Notes: generated by a model not told the origin, from the sequence alone. DNA of 64,000 nucleotides from Taenia hydatigena (GCA_036345935.2 JADWOT020000001.1:19571098-19635097), one strand, 5' to 3'; shown: positions 20,568 to 33,636, counted from the first letter of the stretch. A program made the numbers and translations.

Positions 20568-21610
20568 GGTGCTTTTGTAAAATCATGATTGATGTGTGTG
20601 TGGTTATGGGGATTCGACGCTAGTCATGTCCTACAACTCCTTATAATCTAGCCGGACGGAAATTTGGGGAGGTGGAGCACGCGATGTGTCCTCTTTGTAT
20701 GCTAATTTTGTGGATGGCAGCTGTGGGTATTGGCATCGCTTTTGCGGGTTCAGTTAGAACGAGGCTTACACGCTGCATTCCAGGCAATAGAAGTGGTGCA
20801 GCAGTTAAGTGAATTGATCTTGGCGTGGATGAGGGAGGTGCGGAACTTCTTACTGCTACTTCACCTCGATTAGAATGCTTCCGTCGTACAAATCTTTATC
20901 TAGCTATCCCACGCAGGCGACCTCTGGCAGCGAACAAACTCAGCCCAATGCAGGGCAAATTCACATTTCTAAAAGGACGTTTCTCAATACTGGTGATTCT
21001 CGAGGTCATAATTTTCATTTGCGGTTTTTAGTTAATCATGTTAAGCGATTTGAGCATTGGTGAGTGCTGACCAGCAGTGAAGTCTCTCAGGTGGGAGGTT
21101 TCATCGGTGGGTGGTTACGGCGGACATTGATAGGCGAGTGCAATGGTAGAGGGAGAGGAAAGGATGAAGAGGGAGCTTTTGAGTTCCACGAAATAACATT
21201 TTTAGGGGAAGTAGTGAAAGTGGCCTAGATATTTAATATTGTATTCCATTTGTAAGGGCTCAAAGTTGCTGTCTACTGACTGCCTAGAGGGAGGAGTGAG
21301 CATGTGGACGGTCTCATCTCCCCCCTTTTACGTCATTAAATAAACGACAGCAATCGAAAGGCTTGATGCTAGACAAGAGTCAGACTTAACCATCATTCTC
21401 CTATTGACTGCAACAGCTAAGAGAGAAAGGAGGTAGGAAATGCAGTTGGACCTGGTGAGGCTTGGTGAGAGAATGACCGAATGAGACAGAGGCACCTTTA
21501 TGAACTAGAATGCTTAATTTACTGGCACAACCAAGGTATTTCTCACCGAAGACATCCACTGTCACTGGAAGAGTGCACAATAGGTACGGATAGGCTAGCG
21601 AGTGTGTGGT
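20568..21610 (+). repeat. G block, copy in the spacer
   Basis: It matches 41,755-42,790 and 61,145-62,095 in the same orientation, and 1-240 in reverse. It runs into a K module at its right end, as at 42,790. Its first part is also a much older relative of the small-palindrome arm (compare 20,690-20,860 with the reverse complement of 35,300-35,500). 20,140-20,560 just before it is single-copy with nothing recognised. Confidence 0.88.
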
Positions 21611-21621
21611 ATTCACTGGAC

Positions 21622-22384
21622 CTACAATTCCTCAGCAGCTAAATTGAGTGCTGATGCAAGTTGCCACATTAGATCACAAGCAGAAGCCAAGGTATGCGAG
21701 GTGCAAATCACTGCCATGACTCCAAATTGGGAACAAGTCAACTGCACATAATGGTTGGTTGGTTGGTGTGGCAAAAGAAATGGGCTACCAGTATCGTGAT
21801 TGGCACGCATAAGTGGAATGACGAAGGAAGAATGAATAACCAGCACCTGTGGAGGGCAGCCGCTTTGAAGAAAGTGGCAAACAGCCCGAAATGCAAGAAG
21901 TGAATTGAAGGCAATCCTTCGCAGTGCAGCAAACCAAAACACAACTGCACTGATGATCAGAGGCAATAGGGCGAGAGCCGTCTTGACGTACCCTTCTGCT
22001 CGACCGATAGACGAGTTAATAAGGACGAATGTCGATTGTGTCCTCTGTGTGTGTGCAGTCACCTCACTGACATGCCAATGCAGCATGCTACTGTCGCCAA
22101 CTGAAGTAGTGCATCGGACAATTGAAGTGCCTCTTGAGTCTCGCAAATGCAGCCTGCTATTTGTAAGAACAGAAGAACTTGCTACAATGCATTTTGGTTC
22201 AAGTGACTTGAGAACAAAGAATGCTGGCTACTTTCTTCCTTGTGTTGTTTTCGACGGTGCAGTTTCGCAACGAGTGGTTCTACCGGCAATCCCCTCTGTG
22301 TGTTACACATTACAAAGGGCTACAGCGTTCAGAGAGCATTCTGTTGCATGTCCAAACGCGATCCAATGTCTGCATTGCAATTAA
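21622..22384 (-). repeat. Module K, copy 3
   Basis: Both antisense-overlapping frames are intact (21,622-22,086 minus and 21,953-22,384 plus). The 3' part (22,205-22,290) is more diverged from the other copies than the rest. Confidence 0.9.
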
Positions 22385-22429
22385 AGGGAATGCCAAACTG
22401 TCGTGTCGCTTGAGTCTACTAATTCTACT

Positions 22430-23330
22430 TTCTTGACCACTCAAAGCAGCTGGCACCGAATCAGCCTCACACGCCTTCACTGCAATTGCCTGGCAGCTTG
22501 CCAATGTAGAGTAAGACCGGTTACAGTCCGTCCTCCTTCTCCTCCTTTGTAGATAATTACCCATCACCAACCGATTAGTTTTATATCCCTGCTGCATCAC
22601 TTGCATCCACTCATCGTCTGGTGGTGACGGCGGTGGATTACATAATGTGAATGGCATTTCGAAAGATTAGAACTTACAATCATAACAATGTAGCATAAGT
22701 TGTAACACGATCGCTTTTCATAACAATGCAATTAGCAAACTTTTCTCGATTACGCCTTCGGGAGACACCTTGGTAAAGTGGGACACTACAGGGATTGTCT
22801 GCTCAAGTGTGTGAGTGCTGATGTAAAAGGGTGAAACAACTCTTACCTCTCAGCCTAGGTACAGCGCCCCAGATCAAGAATCTGTGCAGTTGTCAAGTGG
22901 ACTTGAGCGTCCACTGCGTCACTCATATGTAACACCGGAAAATAGATGCAAAGTTTTCGTGTTCCCCACACGGGACGTAAGTAGCCAACAAATTATGCAA
23001 ATACAGTGCGTATTTGGTGTGTAGAAAGGTAAAGTGACTCAGAATTAGGGGCTATGGGACGATGAAGCGAATAGGAATGAAGGTCGACTAAGCATGGAAA
23101 GGAGACCCGTGAAACCAACTTCACTCAAATGCCTATTCCACCAGCCAAAGTGATTCGCAAAATATTTGTCACTTGCTCTGTTCCTTCCCTTCCCATTCAA
23201 GCACCCATTCGCTATGCAACAATGGAAAATAAGGTCCATTCATTAGGCGTCATAGTGAGCTGCATTACGTTAAATTTTATTTCAGGTTTAGAATAGCACA
23301 AACATGCAACCAAGAAGGATAGGGCAACAG
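22430..23330 (+). repeat. F2 block, copy in the spacer
   Basis: It matches 32,380-33,470 and 50,760-51,850, with many substitutions and a shortened CTC tract (22,530-22,550). It includes the palindromic word at 22,916-22,935, in which the right half is altered to GTAAC. Confidence 0.82.
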
Positions 23331-23467
23331 TCACTGATGATGTCGACTTGGATAAGAAGGTGACAAACGCAGTGATCACATGGCAGCACCCTTCAATGTC
23401 AACCAACGTGTGGCCAGGATTGATGCAGGAAAAATTGCGGGCGTGAACGTGCTGCGACTCATCTAGT

Positions 23468-23590
23468 TGTGATTGCCCAATTCTACACACTGCACATTGT
23501 TACTCGTCTTGTATTCTGTCGAACACGCCTGCATGAAATAAGAAAAGCCTTCGATTACCCATTCCGCTCTTTTCACTCATCCGTAATTAT
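23468..23590 (+). repeat. Dispersed 120-150-bp repeat
   Basis: It matches 47,335-47,490 in the same orientation, starting near TTGTGATTGC and ending after CACACTATTTCTTGG. The surroundings are otherwise unrelated. Confidence 0.75.
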
Positions 23591-23624
23591 GTCATCGCAC
23601 TCACACTATTTCTTGGTGTGAAAC

Positions 23625-24080
23625 TGGCACGGCATGCGTGAAGGAAGACGTGTGGGTGGAATACTGACCTAGTTGTTTAGGGTTACTGCCACCGAAAGCG
23701 CAGGAAATACCCATCTGGTTTGGGTTGTAGAATTTGCCTTTGAGGAAAGTAGGCGTCCACTAATTGGTAGAGTTAATTACTAACGAGAACATCACCACAC
23801 TCCAAAGTGCCTCTTTGTTGACAAGCGTGTGGATAGGGGAAGAAGGCGTAAATGGCGATGTGAACTCGAGCGTCTGCACCATCACACAAATAGGATATCA
23901 ACAGCCAATAGTTGACGAAAGCGTTGCAACTACCCAATGTGCACATTAATACAGTGATAAGAAATAATGGCAGTCTTACCAGTGAACAGAGACCTTTGAG
24001 GTGCACTCGCCTCAAACACCCACAACAGTAGCTACTCTTCCCCTCCCATTGCCTCCACTTTCCACTGACGATATCATCAT
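23625..24080 (+). repeat. 455-bp block shared with 55,200-55,655
   Basis: It is nearly identical and direct. The left junction in both copies is at CACGGCATGCGTGAAGG, with different sequence upstream. The right junction leads to module A here and to single-copy DNA at 55,656. Confidence 0.85.
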
Positions 24081-24082
24081 AC

Positions 24083-25240
24083 CATACTACTTAAAAGTAT
24101 TTTCTGAGTAGAGGTTCATTATTGCATGCTGGAAAATACTGAATGCAGCTTGTTGTTAATTCCCGAAACACTGCACTTAACAGCACTTTACTCAGTGCTT
24201 CTACGTCACCTCGTCTGTTGTTTGTCCAGCTCTCTACTCACTGCTTGGAGGGGAGAGGGGGCTTGTGGGTGAAATCAGAAGCACAATCGCACCGCGCCCA
24301 AGCAATTCAACTTTGCGCTCATTCTCCACACCACCTCCACCAACGTAGTGAATTGATGACAACAGAGGTGCCACTCGTTACCGCCATGCATCTTGATGTT
24401 TATGAGGATGTGGTGGAACTCTTGCTTTCCTTCCTTCTTCCTTCCTAAATCGCACTGTCTGTAAATGCAGCTGCAAGTTTTCGCGACTCCTCCATCCGAG
24501 ACCCATCCTTGTCAATGCGGCTTGTCCTGCTGCTGCTGCTTGTCATTGCATCGACAGTCCCTCCAAATAAATGATTTCGCAGAACTTCCGTCCTCACCGC
24601 TTTCTTTTATCTTGTCTAATGTGAAAGTGGCTGATTAGATACTTGGACCTTGAGACGATACTCAATAAATGTGTACAGGCGGAGCGATAAATCGCACAGG
24701 CAGAAGCCATGCCTTCACTTCCACACATGCACCGTGATCAATGGTGACATCGATGGCAAAGTCGACTTCATGTCTGCCCTGCTGAGCGTCAATGCAGTTG
24801 CGACGGCCAAGGCACACACAAGCACAGTAGTGAAGGCTTTGCATCACAGTTCCCCACAACTGGCATTTGAACGCCTGTTTCCACACACAGTATACTCAAC
24901 CATGCTCCGGCTCGGAGGATGCTGCGTAACTTCCCTGTGCGCTGCAACGTCTCACATGGACACAGTGGTGGTGAGACGAGTGCTAGCTATGTACTTGCGC
25001 TCCACCTTTAACAGAATGGAGTGGAAGGCTCGTCAATACGGTGTTCGAGGTGAAGCGTCTGATTGGACGCGGTTTCAACGACGAGGTAGTGCATGACGAC
25101 ATGAAACGTTGAGACAAAGCGCTTCTTTGCTTCTTTGCTGAAAATGTTGCACGAATCAGCGCGCATCACCGAGTCCACAACGCAAAGCACGAAAGTGTTG
25201 CAACTACCCAATGTGCACATTAATAAAGTGATAAGAAATA
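24083..25240. repeat. Mosaic of module A, B and other fragments
   Basis: 24,083-24,230 is an inverted module A fragment. It is fused at TGTCCAGCTCTCTACTCACT to module B (24,231-25,080), the reverse complement of 31,020-31,858 and 58,750-59,580. 25,105-25,190 resembles 510-600, and 25,190-25,250 repeats 23,920-23,980. Module B frames include a 31-residue relative of the frame at 341-450. Confidence 0.8.
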
Positions 25241-25579
25241 ATGGCAGTCTTACCACCGTGTGCATTTGGTGCGCACAGTAATGCGGTGAGTTGCGCATGA
25301 CGCTACTGACTGTCGACGCTACGCAGCCCATCTCCTTTTTCAAGCGTTGTCATCGGCGCTCTTGCCAGCCAAGCTCGTAGCCTTGCTAGTGCAATGTATT
25401 CGGTGTAATAGGAAATGCATCTTCCAACTATCCTCGTCTGCCATGGAATTGGGGCGCAAGTGAACGGACATCTGGAAGCATTGTCCTCAGCCTCGTGATA
25501 CACTCTACTGCATCCAAATTTTCTAGTTTGTCTAGCAGTTGCATTGAAAAATGAGGTAATGTTCTGGTCATCATAAGGC

Positions 25580-25954
25580 ATGGACGCATGGCCATCATCG
25601 CAAACGAAAGCCATCCGTGCATGGACGTGCCTGTTACCCGATATGCGTAGGCATAACCAACTTCACCACTTAAGCCAATTCTTAGCAAACGACATCCAAG
25701 TAAACCAACCATGGAGATCCAGGGAAAAGAACAACTCAAACTCAGTTTCCCTTACCATCGAAAGCAGGCAAATGTACATTCTCGACAGAGACGGTGAAGC
25801 GAATCAAGGAGAACCACAAAGAAGTGAGATGAGGAGGAATTTGCAGCATTTCCCACATGTAAACCACGTCAAGAAAGGTGCGAACGTGAAATCATTATTA
25901 ACGCATAATGTGTTTGACAGGGTCAGTCATGCTGCAGGAGTCAGAATCTTATAA
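25580..25954 (+). CDS. Hypothetical 124-codon frame, mirror copy
   Basis: The mirror of 13,614-13,988, starting at ATG. It has about a dozen residue differences from the left copy and the same length and end region (THNVFDRVSHAAGV). No family is recognised, and antisense frames overlap. Confidence 0.22.
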   Translation: MDAWPSSQTKAIRAWTCLLPDMRRHNQLHHLSQFLANDIQVNQPWRSREKNNSNSVSLTIESRQMYILDRDGEANQGEPQRSEMRRNLQHFPHVNHVKKGANVKSLLTHNVFDRVSHAAGVRIL

Positions 25955-28900
25955 CCAGTTTTAAGTCTAGTGGACTTTTGGCGTATGTACATGGTTTTAG
26001 AGGTGATGGAATAATTCGACTCGAATGAGCCAAGCTGTGTCAAGTTGGGATGGATACTTGACTGCGCACATTACTCACACTGGACAGCCCACGATGAGCA
26101 CAACCAAGTGGTTCACATGAATAAATCACTAAGTTGACTCCCAATTAGCGCCGAATTGGGTGACCTGCGAAGAATTCCTACTTCCATTCGCGCAATGGGT
26201 GGCATGACTAACTTCGTGATACCATTGGAACCATGTGTATTGATGTAGATGCAGACGCGAGAGCATTTGCAACAGGAGGAGGAGGAGGAGGCGGCGCACG
26301 CGACAGAGCGTCGTGCCTTCGAGGAGTAGAAGGCGCGCTGGAAGGAGGCCTGGCGAGAGTGGGACATGGGTGCTGATTCAGCCCATAGCATCGGCGGGGG
26401 TGGTCTTAGCGAATGCGTCCTCTCAGATGTCGTTAAAGAGCGCAGTAAGACGGAGAAGAAAGGCAAAGGCCTCTTCTAGTCCTTCGGAGGTGCTTCCTTT
26501 CCTCTTCCCTCTCAGTCGTATTTATCTGCTTCCCATTCGTCCTCTTTGTCTTTTGTCAATTTGTCATCGTCATCATGCTCTTTATGTCTATCTCCCATTC
26601 CTATCTCCCTCCGCATCTTCGTAGCCTCTTTCTGAGGAACGTCTACTCTTCTCCCTCTCGCTCGTTACATTGTAATGCCTGGACTACCTGTGTAGACGTA
26701 GATGAAGAGCAATTTGATTGGGAGGCTATTAACACAGAAATTATGACTTTAGAGGGATGAGGCATGCTAAATGTCTGTTGTTCTACACTAGATAATGAAA
26801 TGAGATGAAATGAAATGACTCCAATTTAAATTGAGTCATGGCTACTCCTACGTCCACTCTTCCGAGGTGTCTGTGGTGATGCCGCTTCCGTACCAGCAAT
26901 ATGCGAACTGCATCAGACGTGCGGACGCCTCATTAGTAACTGACTTCCATATCCAGTGATGCGGTTCAGTCGGACACAACGGTAGGTCAACGCTTTTCCC
27001 TCTCCTTCGCTTTGTTGCTACACATAATTCCTTCCTCTCCCACTAAGTGACCATCTTGCTATGCTTGATTGATCAAATCCATCAGTTGCAAGACATGACT
27101 GATTCAAAATCTAACGCAACTTTTCAATTCTTGGTTGATTGCTTTGCGATTCAAGCCGGATTAATCACTCAAAATGGTGCTTTGGAAGTGAGTCGGCAAT
27201 ATTTCTAATTCATTAATGAAGGAGAGGGGTAAGGCAAGACATTAAACTGATTTGACGCAGTGTTTGACTATTCCTCAACTCCTTTCTCCTTACACGTAAC
27301 AAAGTTATGTAGAAGGCTTGAGCTCAAAGTGGAAATCCAGGCTGTCACAGATGCGTGACGCAAGGATTGAACGTAGAGACAAGAATGTTTTACTGCACTA
27401 GGAGCTAATTCTAGGGCATCTGCCAATCCTCGCAGTTAGACAAGTGCACTCCACCTACTGAATGGGCATAGTAGTGTGCGCGTGTCGGCCACAGCATACC
27501 GAATAGCAGACACCCATCGGTCCAACCCATCGTCGTGGCGGACATAACAGTCGCCCTCTTAAGGGACGTTCAAGTGCACCGATCCATCGGGTTTAGCTAC
27601 ACCTGCAGCACTAGGTGTGTCATGTTCATGATAAGCCGCCCTCCCTTCCCACCGTTCCCCATTGCGGTCTGTATGTGAAGATGCGTTGCTACTTGATCAA
27701 ACTCTGAGGTCGTGCATTCCACTTACAGATTAGCCACACCCCTCCCGCTTTCGCATCTCCTTGCGTCACTGCGAAGGTTCGCATGTCAAATGCGTTGTGT
27801 TGTGCAAGGGCACAAATTTTTAAAGACAGCCTTTCCACGCCACTCATACTACTAGTCGCAATTTTTCCCATTATTTTATCATTCATGATAAAGTTATTCC
27901 TAGCATTCTCACACTTTATTTATCTGTAGGGCTTTTGCTTAGACTGCACCAAGAGAAGATGTGAAAGCCACTTTTCCATTGCCTTTAGACAAGGATGCCT
28001 AAATGATGAGGGCTCATTCGGCTCTTACTTCAGAACGCTTTCCAAAATATTCTGTATTTGCAGGTTGGCAAAAGTGCAAAGGTCATGATGGAGAATAGTG
28101 AATAGAAGGGCATTCGCATGTGAGTCGGCCCCGGTTTTCTTGGTTCAGTCTGGTGTCACTAATATGTGATGCAATGGTTTGCTCCCAGTAGAAATTCTAC
28201 CAGGTAGCAGAAGCTGCTATCTTGATTTTGAGAGAGGAAAAGGAGAGAGGAGCAGAAAAGCAGTGTGCCAATTGCTACAGCTACTGTTGTGGGTATTTGG
28301 CGTTAGCGGCCTCAGAAGTCTCGATTCAACGGTAAGGCCGAAGGTGACAGCCGTATTTGCAGCTGGTAATCCGCTCTGAGGTGACTAACTGCTAACTGTC
28401 TGTGCTGTGTTCTTACTTCACAAGGTGCAAGGCTGGTAAATTTTGTCCTGGAAAGCGGGAGAACAAACTTGGGCCCAAGCTCCGTGACCCAGACTTCCTA
28501 ATTCTGTCATACTATCTCATTTCTCATTTCACAGACTATGAGTTGTAGAGGATTTTAGCCTGTTCTCGCCAGATTCTTCGTTCAAAACCTGAGTGCTTCA
28601 CATTGGGCACTGCATCTCTGCATCATGGAACGCACTGATGAATGAGGTAGTGAGGAATGGGGGAGAGAGCAATGCCAATCCAACCACCAACGCCATCACT
28701 CCTGAACGGCTACCCAAACTAAATTTGCTACTTGGAGGCTGATGGAACCAGAGCTGCATTTTGAGACCAGTAAAACGACGTAGCGAGGAGTGCAGTCACC
28801 TCGAGTCGTGTTCGTTAGGGGTCAGGCGACTACAGATCGGCTAATAGCCCCAGTTGAGAAGGGTGGAGCCGAGGTCCACCCACCATTGCACACATGGACG

Positions 28901-29041
28901 CGCGGGAAGCAGAATGTTCACATCTCTCAGGAGGGCTGCTAAGCTCCCAACATCCCTAACTAACACTGACCCGATTTCCAAAATGTGGGACGTCGGGTTG
29001 TCTCCAAAATGCCTTAGCTATCACGCATTTGAGCCAAGAGA

Positions 29042-29410
29042 TCACTTAGTCTCCCAGTCCTTCTTTCTCCACTGAACCGGCGGCAAACTCTGCCAATGAC
29101 ATGCCCACTGAGCTGAGCATTGTCCAGTCACAGAACCATGGAAGTAGATTTGAATTTTTACCCCCAAACAGCGATTGTAGACTATTCCCACGAAATGTGT
29201 TCGTCGTTTCCTGTGTGCTGCAGCCTTGAAACTACAATAGTCAGCATCAAGACCATTCTCATTCACACAGACATTGGGGAGGACAACTTGCAGGACAGAA
29301 ATAGGCAGAGGAAAGAAGAGTGCCACAACGGTGTCTTGCAGCAACTTAGGAATAAAAGTGCAGTGGCGTAAGTTGCATCGAATGCATGAATTCATCATTT
29401 CAAACACCAT
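29042..29410 (-). CDS. Hypothetical 122-codon frame, mirror copy
   Basis: The mirror of 10,161-10,529 with nine residue changes. The start ATG and stop are conserved. Confidence 0.22.
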   Translation of the reverse strand: MVFEMMNSCIRCNLRHCTFIPKLLQDTVVALFFPLPISVLQVVLPNVCVNENGLDADYCSFKAAAHRKRRTHFVGIVYNRCLGVKIQIYFHGSVTGQCSAQWACHWQSLPPVQWRKKDWETK

Positions 29411-29437
29411 CTAGCCGAGTATATCTTCACGCAAATT

Positions 29438-29755
29438 GTGCATTTTAGAAACCAGAAGTTCAAAGTGCGACCAATAAATGAAGTCGACCTGAATTATCAC
29501 GACCAGGAGTCATTCAACACGGTACAGGGGTGCGCCATTGTTTACAAGTTAGGTTGCACACACCAGGAGCACGAAACTGGGGCAATTTTCATTTGTGCTG
29601 TTCAGCCCATCCCCGCTTCCAACTGGAATTGCAACTACTCTGCACCAAAAGGACGCACTCACGTCGGCGGAACGATATCAAAACCACGTGAAGAAGTCCT
29701 TCATCACCCTCAGGAGATCACAAATGCTACTCCCATTTCCACTAGACTAATTTGA
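29438..29755 (+). CDS. Hypothetical exon-like frame, mirror copy
   Basis: The mirror of 9,816-10,133; open without ATG back to 29,390. Only one base difference was noticed in the 318 aligned bases. Confidence 0.4.
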   Translation: MHFRNQKFKVRPINEVDLNYHDQESFNTVQGCAIVYKLGCTHQEHETGAIFICAVQPIPASNWNCNYSAPKGRTHVGGTISKPREEVLHHPQEITNATPISTRLI

Positions 29756-30581
29756 GGCCTCTGCAAATGGTTTCCATGGCACGTGTGGGTTACTGGTCCT
29801 CTCACAAGTGGTGCGAGGTAAAAAGGAAGAACAACGACTTTCCTGCCGGGTAATCAAGGGCATCGCGAGCTACGCCACCCACACCTCAATCATGATACCA
29901 CAGAAGCACCACGTGACGATTCTCTCGCCTCGCCTCGCCGCGCGGCGCCTCGCCTCTCGCACTTCTTCTCTCCAGCGTTCGCATAGCACCAATGCTGGAA
30001 TGAGTAAGTTGGACATGATTTCCTCCATCTATGGCATTCCGTAAACACTGATTAAGAAGTCGTCAGCAAAAATAAGACCAAACTCATCCTTAGAGCCGCA
30101 GCTGAGTGCAGATGTACTCAACATGTGCAGCAATCCTTTGCGACTGCATCTATAGTCGAAGAAAACAAATGGCACAAATTTTTACGCCTCCTCTTCTGCC
30201 ACCTTTCATTCGCGCATGCGCAAGTCACCGAACCACGCAAACTGCATGCGAGGATGATACGTCATCTGCTCGAAGTTACAGAATGTAAAAACAAGCTGAG
30301 CATCATCATTACCGTCAGAGGTGGTTGATTCTAGCAAGTGAGTTGATGATCCAAATAACCACGATTGAAGAGGTTTATCTACGCGCCATAGTGACATGTT
30401 CCTAAACAGCATGCTACAAGTGGCATCTGTACTTGAAAGAGCAATCAATGTGTGTGATGTCACCTGACTGACATGCCACTGCAGCATACTACTGTCCCCA
30501 ATTTAAGTAGTGCAACGAGCAACTCAAGTGTCTCTTGAGGTTCGGGGATGTAGCCCGCTACTTTTATGGACTGAACACCTT

Positions 30582-32945
30582 ACCATACTACTTAAAAGTA
30601 TTTTCTGAGTAGAGGTTCATTATTGCATGCTGGAAAAGACTGAATGCAGCTTATTTTGAAATTCCGAAACACTCCACTTAATAGCACTTTACTCAGTGCT
30701 TCTACGTCACCTCGTCTGTTGTTTGTCCAGCCTCCATCAGTGAGGATTTTGAGTTGCATGGCACAGGCTGTAATCCATGCTTCTGCTATGCCATCTGGAG
30801 TCAGCATCAGCAATTCGTCTGTGGAATCGTTGCTAAGTTGCATGTTGTATTGCTTGTTTCTCGTGATTTCTCAAGTGCATCTGCCTTCACACGACTCACG
30901 TGCTTTGCGTTGTGGACTCGGTGATGCACGCTGATTCGTGCAACATTTTCAGCAAAGAAGCAAAGAAGCGCTTTGTCTCAACGTTTCATGTCGTCATGCA
31001 CTACCTCGTCGTTGAAACCGCGTCCAACCAGACGCTTCACGTCGAACATTGTATTGGCGAGCCTTCCACTCCATTCTGTTAAAGGTGGAGCGCAAGCACA
31101 TAGCTAGCACTCGTCTCACCACCACTGTGTCCATGTGAGACGTTGCAGCGCACAGGGAAGTTGTGCAGCATCCTTTGAGCCTAAGCATGGTTCAATTTAC
31201 TGCGGATGGAAACAGGCGTTTAAATGCCAATTGTGGAGAACTGTGATGCAAAGCCTTCACTACTGTGCTTGTGTGTGCCTTAGCCGTCGCAACTGCATTG
31301 ACGCTCAGCAGGGCAGACATGAAGTCGACTTTGCCATCGATGTCACCATTGACCACGGTGCATGTGTGGAAGTGAAGGCATGGCTTCTGCCTGTGCGATT
31401 TATCGCTCCGCCTGTACACATTTATTGAGTATCGTCTCAAGGTCCAAGTATCTAATCAGCCACTTTCACATTAGACAAGATAGAAGAAAGTGGTGAGGAC
31501 GGAAGTTCTGCAAAATCATTTATTTGGAGAGACTGTCGATGCAATGACAAGCAGCAGCAGCAGGACAAGCCGCATTGACAAGGATGGGTCTCGGATGGAG
31601 GAGTCGCGAAAACTTGCAGCTGCATTTACAGACAGTGCGATTTGGAAGGAAGAAGGAAGGAAAGCAATTGTTCCGCCACATCCTCATAAACATCAAGATG
31701 CATGGCGGTAACGAGTGAAACCTCTGTTGTCATCACTTCACTACATTGGTGGAGGTGGTGTGGAGAATGAGCGCAAAGTTGAATTGCTTGGGCGCGGTGC
31801 GATTGTGCTTCTGATTTCACCCACATGCCCCTCTCCTCTCCAAGCAGTGAGTAGAGAGCTGGACAAACAACAGACGAGGTGACGTTGAAGCACTGAGTAA
31901 AGTGCTGTTAAGCGCAGTGTTTCGGGAATTTAAAATAAGCTGAAGTGAGTCTTTTCCAGCATGCAATAATGAACCTCTACTCAGAAAATACTTTTAAGTA
32001 GTATGGTAAGGTGTTCAGTCCATAAAAGTAGCGGGCTACATTTTCGAGCCTCAAGAGATACTTGAGTTGCTCGTTGCACTACTTAAATTGGGGACAGTAG
32101 TATGCTGCATTGGCATGTCAGACAGGTGACACCACACACACAGAGGACACAATCCACAGAGACCTCCTCACTAACTTGCATACCGGTCGTGCAGAAGGGT
32201 ACGTCAAGACGACTCTCCTCCTTATTGCCTCTGATCATCAGTGCATTTTTGGTCCGGATTTCTGCATTGTTTTGCATGTCCAAACGAGATCCAATATCTG
32301 CATTGCAATTAAAGGAAATGCCAAACTCTCGCGTTGCTTGCGCCTGCTAATTCTACTTTCTTGGGACATTTTAAAGCTACGTTAGGCCACTCAAAGCAGC
32401 TGGCACCGAATCAGCCTCACAGGCCTTCACTGCAATTGCCTGCGAGCTTACCATTGTTGAGTAAGACCGGTTACAGTCCTTCCTCCTCCTCCTCCTCCTC
32501 CTCTTCCTCTTCCTCCTCGCAGATATTTACCCATCACCAACTGATTAGTTTTATATACCTGCAATCCCTGCTGCATCACCTGCATCCACTCATCGTCTGG
32601 TAGTGATGGTGGTGGAATAAATAATGTGAATGGCATTTCGGAAGATTAGAACTTGCAATCATAACAATGTAGCATAAGCTGTAACTTAGTAGCTTATCAC
32701 AACAACACGATTTGCAAACATTTCTCGATTACGCTAATTCGGCAATGTCCTTTAAGCCTCCCCTCCAGATTTTAGCTGACGAGATGAAGGATTGCATTGC
32801 GATAGATTCTACCTCTACGTTTTGCTAGCATTGCCATGGAGGCTGTAGACGACTTAGTAAGTCACTTGGAAAGTGGGATTAGCAAGGTAGAAATGAGGGC
32901 TTCGGGAGACACCTCGGTAAAGTGGGACACTACAGGGATTGTCTG
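30582..32945. repeat. 2.36-kb segment present only in the right arm
   Basis: In the left arm, the flanks of this segment are joined directly at 8,985. The segment contains an inverted module A (30,455-30,900, partly outside), module B (31,020-31,858), a forward module A (31,858-32,270) and the start of an F2 block with a CTC tract (32,484-32,520). The two A copies face each other. Confidence 0.85.
31858..32270 (+). repeat. Module A fragment fused to module B
   Basis: The join GTGAGTAGAGAGCTGGACAA is the same chimeric junction as at about 24,230 (inverted). At 59,580 module B instead continues as GTGAGTAGAGAGCGATTCAG. Confidence 0.85.
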
Positions 32946-33630
32946 CTCAAGTGTGTGGGTGCTGATGAAAAAGGGTGAAACAACTCTCACCTCTCAGCCT
33001 AGGTACAGTGCCCCAGGTTAAGAATCTGTGCAGTTGTCAAGTAAACTTGAGCGTCCACTGCGTCACACATATGTGACACTGGAAAATAAATGCAAATTTT
33101 TCGTGTTCCACACATGGAACGTAAGTAGCCAACAAATTATGCAAATACAGTGTGTATTTAATGTGTAGAAAGGTAAAGTGACTCAGAAGTAGGGGCTAAG
33201 GGACGATGAAGCGAATAGGAATGAAGGTCGACTAAGCATGGAAAGGAGACCCGTGAGACCTACTTCACTCAAATGCCTATTCCACCAACCAAAGTGATTC
33301 GCAAAATATTCGTCACTTGCTTTTATCCTACCCTTCCCAAACAGGCACCCATTCGCTGTGCAGCAATGGAAAATAACGGCCATCCATTAGGCGTCATAGT
33401 GAGCTGCATTACGTTACACTTTATTTCGCGTTTAGAATAGCAAAAACATACAGCCAAAATGGATAGGGAAAAAGACACTGACGACGAGAGGCAGCATAAA
33501 CGAGGAAAGGGGAAGCTGCATGAAATAGCGCACTCTAAGTGTTGTTTCTGGCTTGCGAAACAGAAGAAACACGGTTTGATTTTTTGTCCTCCTTGCATCC
33601 TCATGGGTGGTCCAGCTGGAATGCACCTGC
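32946..33630 (+). repeat. F2 block, right-arm copy
   Basis: The inverted partner of 8,297-8,985. It carries the palindromic word (33,060-33,080), an ATGCAAAT octamer near 33,138 and the 64-codon CPPC frame (33,459-33,653). Confidence 0.88.
33060..33080. promoter_or_regulatory. Palindromic GTCAC-N-GTGAC word, best example
   Basis: GCGTCACACATATGTGACAC is a near-perfect palindrome centred on CATATG. The same form is at 51,415-51,434. Confidence 0.5.
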
Positions 33631-33636
33631 TAAGCG

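Larger units (their letters stand above)
14252..25307. other. Spacer of the giant inverted duplication
   Basis: The 11-kb spacer is a mosaic. 14,370-15,320 is a diverged inverted F2-type copy, 15,620-16,560 holds A/K-related sequence, 16,600-19,840 is single-copy, 19,855-20,135 is an F2 fragment, 20,568-21,610 is a G block, 21,622-22,384 is a K module, 22,430-23,330 is F2, and 23,468-25,240 is a patchwork of pieces found elsewhere. Nothing in it shows a clear gene. Confidence 0.8.
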
